From Pseudomonadota bacterium (lineage in GTDB: Bacteria > Pseudomonadota > Gammaproteobacteria > Pseudomonadales > Azotimanducaceae): a stretch of DNA of 43,420 bases. The DNA lies in the NCBI GenBank assembly GCA_027624035.1, contig JAQBUI010000034.1:1-43420 (forward strand), in the 5' to 3' direction. The notes under the pieces were generated by a model. That model saw nothing but the letters and a program-made list of their open reading frames with translations. It was not told where the DNA came from and did no database searches. A program made the position numbers and the translations under genes. This document shows, in pieces, positions 14,933 through 23,649 of the stretch; positions within the stretch are counted from its first letter, which is position 1, and every line of letters starts with the position of its first letter.

Positions 14933-14948
14933 CCGGCACCGGTGCCGG
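14933..14948. promoter_or_regulatory. 16-bp palindrome at the gcdH transcription start
   Basis: CCGGCACCGGTGCCGG is a perfect palindrome that would overlap positions about -3 to +13 relative to the TATAAT-directed start. Its position suits a repressor operator for glutaryl-CoA dehydrogenase expression. The binding protein is unknown. Confidence 0.5.
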
Positions 14949-15018
14949 ACGCCACTGTCACGACACTGTCGATTCGACCGATCAATACGACCCGGCCAAA
15001 CCGGGATATGAGGACACT

Positions 15019-16194
15019 ATGGCAGACTTCAAATGGGACGATCCCTTCTTCCTGGATGACCAACTGACCGAGGATGAGCGCATGATCCGGGACACTGCCC
15101 GGGACTATGCCCAGGAGAAGCTGATGACCCGGGTCCTGCAGGCCAACCGGGAAGAATACTTCCACCGGGAGATCATGAATGAGATGGGCGCACTGGGTTT
15201 GCTCGGACCCACGCTCCCGGAGAAATACGGCTGTTCCAACGTGAACTATGTTTCCTATGGGTTAGTCGCCCGTGAGGTCGAACGGGTGGACAGCGGCTAT
15301 CGGAGCGCCATGAGCGTCCAGTCTTCGCTGGTGATGCATCCGATCTACACCTACGGTACAGAAGCGCAGCGGATGAAGTACCTGCCGAAACTCGCCAGCG
15401 GCGAATGGGTGGGTTGTTTCGGCCTGACAGAACCGGACCACGGCTCTGACCCCGGCAGCATGATCACCCGGGCTGAGAAGACTGACGGCGGATATGTCCT
15501 GAACGGTGCCAAAATGTGGATTACCAATTCTCCCATCGCTGATCTGGCGGTGGTGTGGGCCAAGCTGGACGGTGCTATTCGCGGATTCATCGTGGAACGG
15601 GGTACGCCAGGCTTTTCTACCCCCAGGATCGAGGGCAAGTTCAGCCTGCGTGCCTCGGTAACGGGACAGATCGTGCTGGAGGATGTCGAGATCCCGGAAG
15701 AAAACCTGTTGCCCGATGTTTCCGGGCTGCGCGGCCCGTTCGGCTGCCTGAACAAAGCCCGTTTCGGGATTGCCTGGGGCAGCATGGGAGCGGCTGAATT
15801 CTGCTGGCACGCGGCTCGCAACTATACGCTGGAGCGCCACCAGTTCGGTCGGCCCCTGGCGGCTAACCAGTTGATTCAGAAGAAGCTGGCCGACATGCAG
15901 ACCGAGATCACCCTTGGTCTGCAGGGTTGCCTGCGATTGGGACGGTTGATGGACGAGGACAACTGCCCGGTGGAAAACATCTCCCTGATGAAGCGCAATA
16001 ACTGTGGCAAGTCTCTGGACATCGCCCGGATGGCACGCGACATGCACGGTGGCAACGGGATCTCTGACGAATACCATGTGATTCGACACGTGATGAACCT
16101 GGAAACCGTCAACACCTATGAAGGTACACATGATGTTCATGCGCTGATTCTGGGTCGGGCCCAGACCGGGCTGCAGGCATTTACCGGTGCCTAG
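15019..16194 (+). CDS. gcdH: Glutaryl-CoA dehydrogenase
   Basis: A 391-residue FAD enzyme of the acyl-CoA dehydrogenase family that oxidises and decarboxylates glutaryl-CoA to crotonyl-CoA in lysine/tryptophan (and glutarate) catabolism. Motifs: [16 protein letters not shown] (flavin/substrate loop), [43 protein letters not shown], and the C-terminal [20 protein letters not shown] with catalytic base Glu368, diagnostic of GCDH rather than straight-chain enzymes. The ATG has GAGGA at good distance. Full length for the family. It stands alone, divergent from ku, with a -10 box and palindrome upstream. Confidence 0.96.
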   Translation: MADFKWDDPFFLDDQLTEDERMIRDTARDYAQEKLMTRVLQANREEYFHREIMNEMGALGLLGPTLPEKYGCSNVNYVSYGLVAREVERVDSGYRSAMSVQSSLVMHPIYTYGTEAQRMKYLPKLASGEWVGCFGLTEPDHGSDPGSMITRAEKTDGGYVLNGAKMWITNSPIADLAVVWAKLDGAIRGFIVERGTPGFSTPRIEGKFSLRASVTGQIVLEDVEIPEENLLPDVSGLRGPFGCLNKARFGIAWGSMGAAEFCWHAARNYTLERHQFGRPLAANQLIQKKLADMQTEITLGLQGCLRLGRLMDEDNCPVENISLMKRNNCGKSLDIARMARDMHGGNGISDEYHVIRHVMNLETVNTYEGTHDVHALILGRAQTGLQAFTGA

Positions 16195-16610
16195 CAGTAC
16201 TGGGCACGCCGGTGGGGCAGCCGTAATCGTGCATGCAAAGTTTCCCGGACGGCACGCCGTAGGGGTGCCAAGTAAGACTCCCCGGCCGCACGCCATGGAA
16301 CAGCACTCACATGAAAGTGACGAGCGTGCGCAGGCCCGTCGCAGTCGAGGCGGGAAACTTGCCAGAGGCAAAGTGTGGACGAGAATTCCATGAATGGTTC
16401 CCTTCAGTACCTGTCAGGGCGCCGTCCGGCACTGGCCATGGTTGCCAGTTGTCTGCCTGTGATGCCCGCGTTCCGACGCGTTCAGGGTGAACCGGGCCGA
16501 TATCCTACACGGGTCCGGTCAATCGCTGATACGCGCTCTGGCGACATGCCGTCTTCCCATTCTGGACCAGTGGGTTTAACTTGGACCCATCAAGACCTGG
16601 GAGCGGTCCG
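16195..16610. other. Intergenic region between gcdH and gacA/uvrY
   Basis: This 416-bp stretch carries a diverged copy of the 91-bp repeat core on the minus strand (16220-16255), followed by a small hairpin GGCAC-N9-GTGCC. There is also a GGGAAACTTGCC element near 16352. One open frame (16375-16614) runs through the right half, but its product is not protein-like and has no ribosome-binding sequence. The promoter of the regulator gene must lie here; I cannot place it. Confidence 0.5.
16220..16255 (-). repeat. Diverged third copy of the 91-bp repeat core
   Basis: On the plus strand GCCGTAATCGTGC is followed by AAGTTTCCCGGACGGCAC. The reverse complement of the 91-bp repeat has GCCGTTGTCGTGC and AAGTTTTCCGGACGGCAC in the same order (corresponding to 1061-1095). 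The last 18 bases differ at one position. This makes the repeat an interspersed family rather than only a local duplication. Confidence 0.65.
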
Positions 16611-17258
16611 GTGATTAAAGTACTTGTGGTGGACGACCATCAATTGGTGAGGATTGGCACCTCACGACTGCTGGAAGACATTGATGGCATTTCCATCATC
16701 GGCGATGCCGATTGCGGTGAGGAGGCCATCGAGAAAGTGCGCCAGCTGTCGCCGGACGTGGTGCTGATGGACGTACAAATGCCAGGCATCGGCGGGATGG
16801 AAGCGACCCGGCGCTGTCTGCGAGTCAACCCGGAGCTCAAGATCATTGCTGTCACGGTCTATGAGGATGAACCCTACCCGTCCAAACTGTTCACGGTAGG
16901 CGCCAGCGGTTACATCACCAAGAAGGCAAACGTGGAGGAAATGGTGCGAGCCATCCGCAAGGTCATGGTAGGGCAGCGTTACATCAGCAATGACGTGGCC
17001 CAGCAACTGGCACTGCGGCCATTCTCAGATGACCAGGCCTCGCCGTTTGAGGCGCTTTCCAGCCGTGAAATGCAGATCACGCTCATGGTGATCATGGGCC
17101 ACAAGGTCACGGAAATATCCGAGCGGCTGTCCCTGAGCCCCAAGACCATCAACAGCTATCGCTACCGCATTTTTGACAAACTGGACGTCGCCAATGACGT
17201 TGGCCTCACCAAACTCGCCATCAAGCATGGCATCATCGATGCCGAGGCCGTGGCCTGA
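16611..17258 (+). CDS. uvrY: Response regulator GacA/UvrY
   Basis: A 215-residue NarL-type regulator. Its receiver domain (1-120) has Asp8-Asp9 and phospho-acceptor Asp54 (VLMDVQMPG), and the LuxR HTH is at about 145-205 (LSSREMQITLMVIMGHKVTEISERLSLSPKTINSYRYRIFDKL). The HTH sequence is typical of GacA/UvrY, which, with the GacS/BarA kinase, activates small RNAs that titrate CsrA/RsmA. GTG at 16611 gives the canonical IKVLVVDDH start; an ATG 30 bp upstream would add an uncharacteristic tail. Gene order with uvrC and pgsA downstream supports the assignment. The kinase and csrA are not in the window. Confidence 0.93.
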   Translation: MIKVLVVDDHQLVRIGTSRLLEDIDGISIIGDADCGEEAIEKVRQLSPDVVLMDVQMPGIGGMEATRRCLRVNPELKIIAVTVYEDEPYPSKLFTVGASGYITKKANVEEMVRAIRKVMVGQRYISNDVAQQLALRPFSDDQASPFEALSSREMQITLMVIMGHKVTEISERLSLSPKTINSYRYRIFDKLDVANDVGLTKLAIKHGIIDAEAVA

Positions 17259-17414
17259 TCCCCTGGGCGTTTCTGGATCAGCCCCGCAATAGTCGTGCAA
17301 ACAAAGTACTGGTGGCACCACGTATCATGTCAACTTCCATGCGCGTTCACGCCCACATGTAATCAACCCTGAAGCATGTAAAATACCAGCCGTATATTCA
17401 TCCTGTCAGTCCTC

Positions 17415-18065
17415 ATGCCTAGAGCCCTTGCCGACTGTCGGCGTTGCCGACGGCTTCAACATCAATTCAACCGCCTTCGAGTGCAGTACCCGGACTACTG
17501 GAATCGTCCGGTCGGTGCGATCGGTGACCCGATGTCTCCGCTGCTGATCGTGGGGCTGGCGCCAGGTCTGCACGGTGCCAATCGAACCGGTCAGCCATTT
17601 ACCGGGGATGCCTCCGGCGACCTGCTTTTTTCGACCCTGACTGAACTCGAAATTGCTGGCCGCGTTCAGATCACTAATGCGGTCAAATGTCTGCCGGTGA
17701 GCAACAAACCAGCCGGCCGGGAGGTCGACAATTGTCAGGGCTATTTGCGCGCTGAACTTGCACAGCTTGCCGGCCGGCCCGACGCCACCGTTCTCGCCCT
17801 GGGACGTATCGCGCACAATGCCGTGCTCAAGGCATTGGGCAAGCCGCAGAACGGGTGTCGGTTTGCCCATGGCGCCCAGCATGAACCGGGGCAGGGCATT
17901 GCGCTGGTCGATTCCTACCACTGTAGCCGCTACAACACCCAGACCGGGCGCCTGACCCCGGTCATGTTCCAGCAAGCAGTGCGGCGCGCGGCGGTGTGCG
18001 CGGGTCTGGTATTGTCGGGATCTGATGCCGGGGGGTTGCAGGCGGGGAGTGGCGCCAATGGCTGA
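17415..18065 (+). CDS. Uracil-DNA glycosylase, family 5 (UdgB-like)
   Basis: A 216-residue protein of the UDG superfamily. Motif 1 is GLAPGLHGANRTGQPFTGD (about 47-65), and the family-specific ITNAVKCLP and DSYHCSRYN elements are present. Four cysteines (Cys8, Cys11, the Cys in VKCLP and the Cys in NCQGYL) fit the 4Fe-4S site of families 4 and 5. Motif 1 lacks the usual catalytic Asp/Glu, as in UdgB. The product removes uracil or related damaged bases from DNA. It sits between uvrY and uvrC, and its last 8 bp overlap the uvrC start, so it is translationally linked to nucleotide excision repair. The 156 bp upstream of it could hold its own promoter. Confidence 0.88.
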   Translation: MPRALADCRRCRRLQHQFNRLRVQYPDYWNRPVGAIGDPMSPLLIVGLAPGLHGANRTGQPFTGDASGDLLFSTLTELEIAGRVQITNAVKCLPVSNKPAGREVDNCQGYLRAELAQLAGRPDATVLALGRIAHNAVLKALGKPQNGCRFAHGAQHEPGQGIALVDSYHCSRYNTQTGRLTPVMFQQAVRRAAVCAGLVLSGSDAGGLQAGSGANG

Positions 18066-19887
18066 ACCGGTCTTCGACGCCAGGGATTTTGTGGCAAAAC
18101 TGCCTTCCCGACCCGGCGTCTACCGCATGCATGATCAGGATCACGAGGTGATCTATGTCGGCAAGGCGAAGAACCTCAAAAGCCGCGTTTCCAACTATTT
18201 CCGTGGCTCCGCGCTCGATACCAAGACCCTGGCACTGGTCAGCCATATCGACTACGTCGAGGTGACCGTCACCGCCAGTGAAACCGAGGCACTGCTGCTG
18301 GAACAGTCTCTGATCAAGGAACACCGGCCACCGTACAATATCGTGCTGCGGGATGATAAGTCCTACCCTTTCATCTATCTGTCTTCTGAGGATGAATATC
18401 CCCGATTGGCGTTCCACCGTGGCGCCAAGAACAAGAAGGGCAAGTACTTCGGTCCATTCCCCAGTGCCTACTCCGTGCGGGACAGCCTCAACATCCTGCA
18501 GAAAGTGTTCCGGGTCCGTCAGTGTGAGGACTCATTCTTCCGCAATCGCTCCCGGCCATGCCTGCAGTATCAGATCAACCGCTGCTCTGGCCCGTGTTGC
18601 GGGCTGGTGAGCCCGCAGGAATATGCTGATGATGTACACCACGCGAGCCTGTTCCTGGAGGGCAAGAGCCGGGACGTGCTGAAGGACTACGCCAACCAGA
18701 TGGAGGACGCGTCAAAGGCGCTGGAGTTCGAAAAGGCGGCTCGTCATCGGGACCAGATCCAGCATTTGCGGCGAATTCAGGAGCAGCAGTATGTCGTGGG
18801 TAACGACGGCGATATCGACGTCATCGCAGCGGTTCGCTCGCCCGGCGGGGTGTGCGTGCTCGTTATGTACATCCGGGGAGGGCGCCTGCTGGGCAACAAG
18901 ACCTATTTTCCAGGCACCCGGCTGGACGAGGACCCCGGCGAGATCCTGGCCGCCTTTGTGCCGCAGTTCTACCTGACCGGCAGCGGCAACCGGGAGATCC
19001 CGAAAGACATCATCGTCAATGCGCGGATTGAGGACCGACACCTGATTCAGGAAGCGTTGACCGAATTCAGCGGCAAAAGGGTACGTTTGATGGATTCCGT
19101 ACGTTCCGCCCGGCGTCGCTGGGTGGACCTTGCGGTGACCAATGCCGAACAGTCCCTGGGCACCCATCTATCCAATCGGGACAACGTGCGGCAACGCTTT
19201 GACGCCCTGCAGGAGGCGCTGGGGCTGGATGCGGTTCCGGAACGGCTGGAGTGCTTCGACATCAGCCACAGTTCCGGTGAGGCGACGGTCGCGTCCTGTG
19301 TTGTATTTGACCAGACCGGGCCAGTGAAGTCCGACTATCGTCGTTTCAATATTGACGGCATCGCCCCCGGTGATGATTATGCGGCCATGGCTCAGGCGCT
19401 GAACCGGCGCTATACGCGCCTCAAGAAAGGGGAAGGACAGATCCCCGATGTCCTGATCGTGGATGGCGGCAAGGGTCAATTGTCCGAGGCGGAACGCATT
19501 CTGGAAGAACTGCAGGTGACCGGTATTACCCTTGTAGGGGTTGCCAAAGGCCCCACCCGCAAGGCGGGCCTCGAGAGCCTGTTTGTCTCTGGCCGGGGTG
19601 AATTCAACCTCTCACCAGACAACCCGGCATTGCATCTGATTCAGCATATCCGGGATGAAAGCCACCGCTTTGCCATCACCGCTCATCGCCAGCGCCGGGG
19701 CAAGAAGCGCAACACGTCCGTTCTGGAAGGCATCGAGGGGGTAGGGCCGAAACGGCGCCGGGCGCTGCTTCGGCACTTCGGTGGCAGTGGCCAGGTGCAG
19801 AGCGCGAGTGTGGAGGAACTGGCGAAGGTGGAAGGAATCTCCAATACCCTTGCTGAACAGATTTATGCCACGCTTCATACGGGGTAG
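18058..19887 (+). CDS. uvrC: Excinuclease ABC subunit C
   Basis: A 609-residue UvrC. Domains in order: GIY-YIG nuclease (about 15-95, RPGVYRMHDQDHEVIYVGKAKNLKSR), a Cys-rich segment (CLQYQINRCSGPC), the UVR/UvrB-binding motif (YANQMEDASKALEFEKAARHRDQI), the RNase H-like second nuclease domain (ERLECFDISHSSGE, then PDVLIVDGGKGQL) and a C-terminal helix-hairpin-helix pair (LEGIEGVGPKRRRALLRHF, VEELAKVEGISNTLAEQIY). It cuts both sides of lesions during nucleotide excision repair. ATG 18058 is chosen because MAEPVFDARDFV matches the family start; an in-frame ATG at 18025 lies inside the glycosylase gene. Confidence 0.97.
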   Translation: MAEPVFDARDFVAKLPSRPGVYRMHDQDHEVIYVGKAKNLKSRVSNYFRGSALDTKTLALVSHIDYVEVTVTASETEALLLEQSLIKEHRPPYNIVLRDDKSYPFIYLSSEDEYPRLAFHRGAKNKKGKYFGPFPSAYSVRDSLNILQKVFRVRQCEDSFFRNRSRPCLQYQINRCSGPCCGLVSPQEYADDVHHASLFLEGKSRDVLKDYANQMEDASKALEFEKAARHRDQIQHLRRIQEQQYVVGNDGDIDVIAAVRSPGGVCVLVMYIRGGRLLGNKTYFPGTRLDEDPGEILAAFVPQFYLTGSGNREIPKDIIVNARIEDRHLIQEALTEFSGKRVRLMDSVRSARRRWVDLAVTNAEQSLGTHLSNRDNVRQRFDALQEALGLDAVPERLECFDISHSSGEATVASCVVFDQTGPVKSDYRRFNIDGIAPGDDYAAMAQALNRRYTRLKKGEGQIPDVLIVDGGKGQLSEAERILEELQVTGITLVGVAKGPTRKAGLESLFVSGRGEFNLSPDNPALHLIQHIRDESHRFAITAHRQRRGKKRNTSVLEGIEGVGPKRRRALLRHFGGSGQVQSASVEELAKVEGISNTLAEQIYATLHTG

Positions 19888-19916
19888 AATGCCGCGGTCC
19901 CCTGGTCAGACCCGTC

Positions 19917-20513
19917 ATGCCACTTAGTCTACCGAATCTGCTAACCAGCCTGCGCATTCTGATGATCCCTGTGCTGGTCGTCGTATTCTATTTCCTGCCG
20001 CAGGAATGGAGATACCTCAGCTCTGCGCTGGTATTCACGCTCGCCGCGATCACGGACTGGATGGACGGCTATCTTGCCCGTCGGCTGGGCCAGACGACCA
20101 CCTTCGGCGCGTTCCTGGACCCGGTGGCCGACAAGCTGATTGTAGCGGTAGCACTGCTGCTGCTGGTGGCGGATCATGCCACCGCAATACTCGCGGTTCC
20201 GGCGATCGTCATTGTGGGCCGGGAGATTGTCGTTTCAGCGCTTCGGGAGTGGATGGCCAAATACAGCCAGCGGCGCAGCATGGCCGTGTCGTTTCTGGGA
20301 AAGGTGAAGACCACTTTTCAGATGATCGCCATCATCGTCCTATTGGCGAGTGGTCCGGGCATAGAGAAGGAGACTGTCATTCTGGGCTATGCGCTGCTCT
20401 ATTGCGCAGCAATTTTGACGATCTGGTCCATGTATCAGTATCTGCGCCTGGCCTGGCCAGATCTTTCCTCAGGGATGTCCGTGCAGGGTGATTCAGATCA
20501 AGATTCTACTTAA
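19917..20513 (+). CDS. pgsA: CDP-diacylglycerol-glycerol-3-phosphate 3-phosphatidyltransferase
   Basis: A 198-residue inner-membrane enzyme making phosphatidylglycerol phosphate, the committed step to PG and cardiolipin. The CDP-alcohol phosphotransferase signature DG-x2-AR-x8-G-x3-D-x3-D is present as DGYLARRLGQTTTFGAFLDPVAD, and the N-terminal SLPNLLTSLRI is characteristic of PgsA. About six membrane segments. The 29-bp gap after uvrC suggests an operon, the standard uvrC-pgsA pair of gammaproteobacteria. A polar tail of about 20 residues follows the last helix. Confidence 0.95.
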   Translation: MPLSLPNLLTSLRILMIPVLVVVFYFLPQEWRYLSSALVFTLAAITDWMDGYLARRLGQTTTFGAFLDPVADKLIVAVALLLLVADHATAILAVPAIVIVGREIVVSALREWMAKYSQRRSMAVSFLGKVKTTFQMIAIIVLLASGPGIEKETVILGYALLYCAAILTIWSMYQYLRLAWPDLSSGMSVQGDSDQDST

Positions 20514-20541
20514 AGTTAACTCTATAACTAGCTGAATATAA

Positions 20542-21744
20542 TCATACTTTTTGAATTTTTGACAACCTCCTTGCACCTCCCATCAGGAGGATTGCAATCA
20601 GAGTCAGCACCCAGAGCCCCAGCGTGAAGGTATCAGTCAGATCATAAAGCACGCCCAGCGTCAGGGGACCCAGCACACCGCCAATCTCCGCCGCTGAAAA
20701 GAACAGACCGGAAGCGACGCCGGCATATCGGTTGCCGATGCCGGGTAATTCCACCAGCGTCAGAATCAGCACGGTCATCAGGCTCGAACGTGCAATGCCC
20801 TGCATGAACAAACCAAGGAAAATCAGTGCTGAGGAATCGGTCTGCAGCAGGATGCTGGCGACCGCCGCGAGGCCCGCCAGCCCCATTAGAATCCTGAACC
20901 GGCGGCCCGGGATGGCCAGCCGTGGAATGAGCAGAGAACCCGCGATACCCACCACGGTAGGAATTGCTGCCCAGTAGCCCGCCTCAATGAGTGTCATGCC
21001 ATTGTGGGTGAGCAGTTCCGGCAGCCAGTTGTTCAGCCCATGGTTAAACAGGAACACCCCCACACTCATCCCCAACACCAGCAGCACAGCCGGTTGGCTA
21101 ATGAGTCGCTTCAAGACCTGGCCCTGAGGCAGACTGCTGGTCGCTCGATGTTCTGATTCACTGACATCCAAACCCGGCACCGATGCAATGACCCACCAGG
21201 CGACGGCGACCAGAGCACTGAATCCGGCCACGCCAAGGAGCAGGACCCGCCATGACCCGAGCCACGGCAACAGAACTGAATGGGTGAGGGTGAGCGAGAA
21301 GATCCCGCCTATGGATGGCCCGGTCATGTAGATGCCCATCGCGAGCCCCCGGGAAGACCCTTCAAACCACTGACTGATGACCTTGGGAGCCCCTGCGGAC
21401 ACGATGGGGCCACCGATTCCAAACAACATCACGGCCAGCACCATGGTGACATAGTCCGGTGCCAGGCCACGGGCCAGTACCGATGCCGCGACGAACATCC
21501 CGCCCAGTGTCAGCGCCCAGCGGGATCCGATTCGGTCCAGCAGAATGCCGCAGGGAATTGCGGCGGCGATGTAGGTGAGTTGCCACGCTCCCATGATGCT
21601 GCCCATGGCAGCGTGACTGATTCCAAGGTCTGATTCGATCTGCCGCACCAACGGCGCCATGCTGGTCGCCACCAGACCAAATGATAGATACAGCAACCAG
21701 ACCCCGAATAGCAGGACCCAGCGATAGTGGACAGACACGAACAA
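20542..21744 (-). CDS. MFS transporter (CynX/NimT-like)
   Basis: A 400-residue inner-membrane protein with 12 predicted helices. The cytoplasmic loop GILLDRIGSRWAL between helices 2 and 3 is the major-facilitator signature, repeated in weak form after helix 8. MAPLVRQIESDLGIS in the first periplasmic loop and GIGGPIVSAGAPKVISQWF in helix 4 resemble the CynX/NimT (cyanate, nitroimidazole) and organic anion branches. The substrate is unknown. It is convergent with pgsA and stands alone; no regulator is adjacent. Confidence 0.9.
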   Translation of the reverse strand: MFVSVHYRWVLLFGVWLLYLSFGLVATSMAPLVRQIESDLGISHAAMGSIMGAWQLTYIAAAIPCGILLDRIGSRWALTLGGMFVAASVLARGLAPDYVTMVLAVMLFGIGGPIVSAGAPKVISQWFEGSSRGLAMGIYMTGPSIGGIFSLTLTHSVLLPWLGSWRVLLLGVAGFSALVAVAWWVIASVPGLDVSESEHRATSSLPQGQVLKRLISQPAVLLVLGMSVGVFLFNHGLNNWLPELLTHNGMTLIEAGYWAAIPTVVGIAGSLLIPRLAIPGRRFRILMGLAGLAAVASILLQTDSSALIFLGLFMQGIARSSLMTVLILTLVELPGIGNRYAGVASGLFFSAAEIGGVLGPLTLGVLYDLTDTFTLGLWVLTLIAILLMGGARRLSKIQKV

Positions 21745-21918
21745 GACGCCAATGACGGAAAGACGCGCATGCTACCACTGGACTGGCATGGACTCACTGA
21801 TTGATCTGCACTGGTCATCGCAATCCATGTTTCGTTGAATCACAATCAATCCTCATCAAAGCCCATTGAGAGTCGTGAAATAGCCGTCAGAATGCTTTAG
21901 ACTTGCCCGCTTCCCAAA

Positions 21919-21993
21919 GGCTGGGTGGCAGAGTGGTTATGCAGCGGTCTGCAACACCGTTTACGCCGGTTCAATTCCGACCCCAGCCTCCAG
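21919..21993 (+). tRNA. tRNA-Cys (anticodon GCA)
   Basis: A cloverleaf begins GGCTGGGTGGCAGAGTGG. The anticodon loop CTGCAAC carries anticodon GCA, the T-arm is CCGGTTCAATTCCG, and the acceptor closes with CCCAGCC plus T and encoded CCA. Length is 75 nt. A tRNA-Cys near uvrC-pgsA recalls the E. coli pgsA-glyW-cysT-leuZ order. Confidence 0.97.
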
Positions 21994-22048
21994 TTCTTTT
22001 CAGGACAGGCGAGTCACCGGGTGGTGAAAACGGGTGCCGGGCAGACCG

Positions 22049-22570
22049 ATGACCATTACCATCATCTCCGGCTGCCCCGGTTCAGGCAAAACCACCCTGG
22101 CTCGCGAACTTGCTGCGACGCGCCCGCTGGGGGTTCATATCCTCACTGATCAGTTCTACGAGGCAATACCCAATGCCATCGAGCCCTGGCGCCGTGAATC
22201 GCGCATGCAGAACGAGACCATTGTTCGTGCCTTCATCAGGGCCAGTGAGGTGTTTTCCGAGGCCGAGTACAACGTCTTTATCGATGGTGTGGTTGGCCCC
22301 TGGATGTTCCCCGTCATTGAAGATGTGCTGTCCGGGTTCGAGTACGTACTGCTGTCCATCGGGCTTGAGCAAGCGCGTCAACGCGTGCGGCGGCGGGCAG
22401 AGCAGGGCGCGGGACCGGAGGAAACCGGGCTGGACATCATGCATCCGCAGTTTGCAGCCATCGAGCGGCAATATGAACGGCATGTGTTACCCACTGGCGG
22501 CAGACCGATCGAAGACATCGTGGCCGAGTATGAGCACAGGAGCAGCCGGGGCGAGTTCGACCACCCCTGA
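22049..22570 (+). CDS. P-loop NTPase, kinase-like
   Basis: A 173-residue cytoplasmic protein. A Walker A motif GCPGSGKTT (8-16) follows the first strand, and a plausible Walker B/DxxxG element is FIDGVVGPW near residue 85. An Arg-rich stretch (ARQRVRRRAEQGAG) may be the lid. The layout and length are those of small-molecule kinases or zeta-toxin/AAA_33-type kinases; the substrate is unknown. An upstream ATG at 22034 would add five residues; 22049 gives a strand directly at the N-terminus. It stands 55 bp after tRNA-Cys and is convergent with the cytochrome-porin gene, 8 bp apart. Confidence 0.82.
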   Translation: MTITIISGCPGSGKTTLARELAATRPLGVHILTDQFYEAIPNAIEPWRRESRMQNETIVRAFIRASEVFSEAEYNVFIDGVVGPWMFPVIEDVLSGFEYVLLSIGLEQARQRVRRRAEQGAGPEETGLDIMHPQFAAIERQYERHVLPTGGRPIEDIVAEYEHRSSRGEFDHP

Positions 22571-22578
22571 TTGCCGCC

Positions 22579-23649
22579 TCAGAAGTAGACGTGTAGCTGC
22601 AGGAAGGCTTCGTCCTCGTTTCGGGCCGGGTTGGGGTCGTCACTCTGATTGGAGTGGAAACCGAGGCGCAGATGTGTGTACGGCATCGGGAACCACTGGT
22701 ATTCAACAGAATAGCGTTCGCTGTCTGGGGCGGCGGGTGTCATCGGCGATGCGGTTCGACGCTCACCAGTTATCTTCAGGTAGTGCCCCTGTGAGAGCTT
22801 CCAGTTAGCCTCCAGCAGGGTCAGTTCCTGATCTACATCCACCAGACCACGCCGGTCATCACGTATTCGGTCAAACTCAAACAACCAGGAAACGGGGCCC
22901 GTTTTAAGCCCAGCGAAGAGGCCAGCCATTCGACGGTCCGTACCATCAGTATTGTTGTCGTTGGCGGAAATCCCAACGCGCCAGGCCGAAGTCATCCAGG
23001 CCAGACGACCGCTGATCATCTTTCCATCATCAGACTCGAAGCCGCCCCCGGACCCGTTGGTGACAGATACCTGTGCCGACAGGTGGTCCCCCACGTGTCC
23101 CAGCTCGATACCATTGTCGGCAGAGTTGAAATTGACATTGGTGATCTGGCGCACGACAACAGAATCGTCTTCCAGCCGCCAGCCGTATGGAATAAAGATT
23201 TTCCCGGCACGAAGGTAGGTATTGCCGAAAGTATATTGCGCCCAGAATTCACGATTGAGCGACCCGCCCGGTGCAAACTGCTGGTCCACATACAGGGTCA
23301 CGTCTTCGGTCAGTTTGCCGGCGAGATAGACGGTGACCCGGTCAGTTGCAAAACTCAGATGATCGTCACGGGCCGTGTTCTCCCGCTGAAAAGCGGACCC
23401 CCTTGCGTCGATGCCGACGGTCAGGTGTTCGCCAAGACTGCCCGGCGATGGAGCGGCAGCTGCCGCGCTGGCAGGCAGCAGGGAAGTGCTGAACAAGGCG
23501 CCAAAGCGGTTGCGCAGACCTCCACCGGCGGGGTTTATATGGCACTGTTTGCAGTGATACCCGGTCTCAACGGCCAGGAAGGGTTCGGCAAACGTCACCG
23601 GCGAGGTCACAGCCAGAATGAACAGCAGCGGGATCGCTTTTCTGATCAT
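22579..23649 (-). CDS. Outer-membrane barrel with N-terminal haem c motif (fused cytochrome-porin, Cyc2-like)
   Basis: A 356-residue protein. A signal peptide ends near residue 21. EPFLAVETGYHCKQCHINPAG then has CxxCH (Cys33, Cys36, His37) and is followed by LRNRFGALF. This matches the arrangement of fused monohaem cytochrome-porins (Cyc2 and relatives: TGxxCxxCHxxxPxLxxFGR). The rest is an alternating beta-barrel pattern (about 75-356) ending in aromatic Phe (LQLHVYF), as in outer-membrane proteins. Predicted role: electron transfer across the outer membrane. The barrel is shorter than Cyc2, so this is a relative, not an orthologue call. Its ATG overlaps the preceding gene's TGA (ATGA), giving tight coupling to the haem lipoprotein. 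Confidence 0.78.
   Translation of the reverse strand: MIRKAIPLLFILAVTSPVTFAEPFLAVETGYHCKQCHINPAGGGLRNRFGALFSTSLLPASAAAAAPSPGSLGEHLTVGIDARGSAFQRENTARDDHLSFATDRVTVYLAGKLTEDVTLYVDQQFAPGGSLNREFWAQYTFGNTYLRAGKIFIPYGWRLEDDSVVVRQITNVNFNSADNGIELGHVGDHLSAQVSVTNGSGGGFESDDGKMISGRLAWMTSAWRVGISANDNNTDGTDRRMAGLFAGLKTGPVSWLFEFDRIRDDRRGLVDVDQELTLLEANWKLSQGHYLKITGERRTASPMTPAAPDSERYSVEYQWFPMPYTHLRLGFHSNQSDDPNPARNEDEAFLQLHVYF

Noticed and set aside
16375..16614. Possible 79-residue gene before uvrY
   Set aside because: No ribosome-binding sequence, no protein-like pattern, and it runs into the uvrY start in a different frame.
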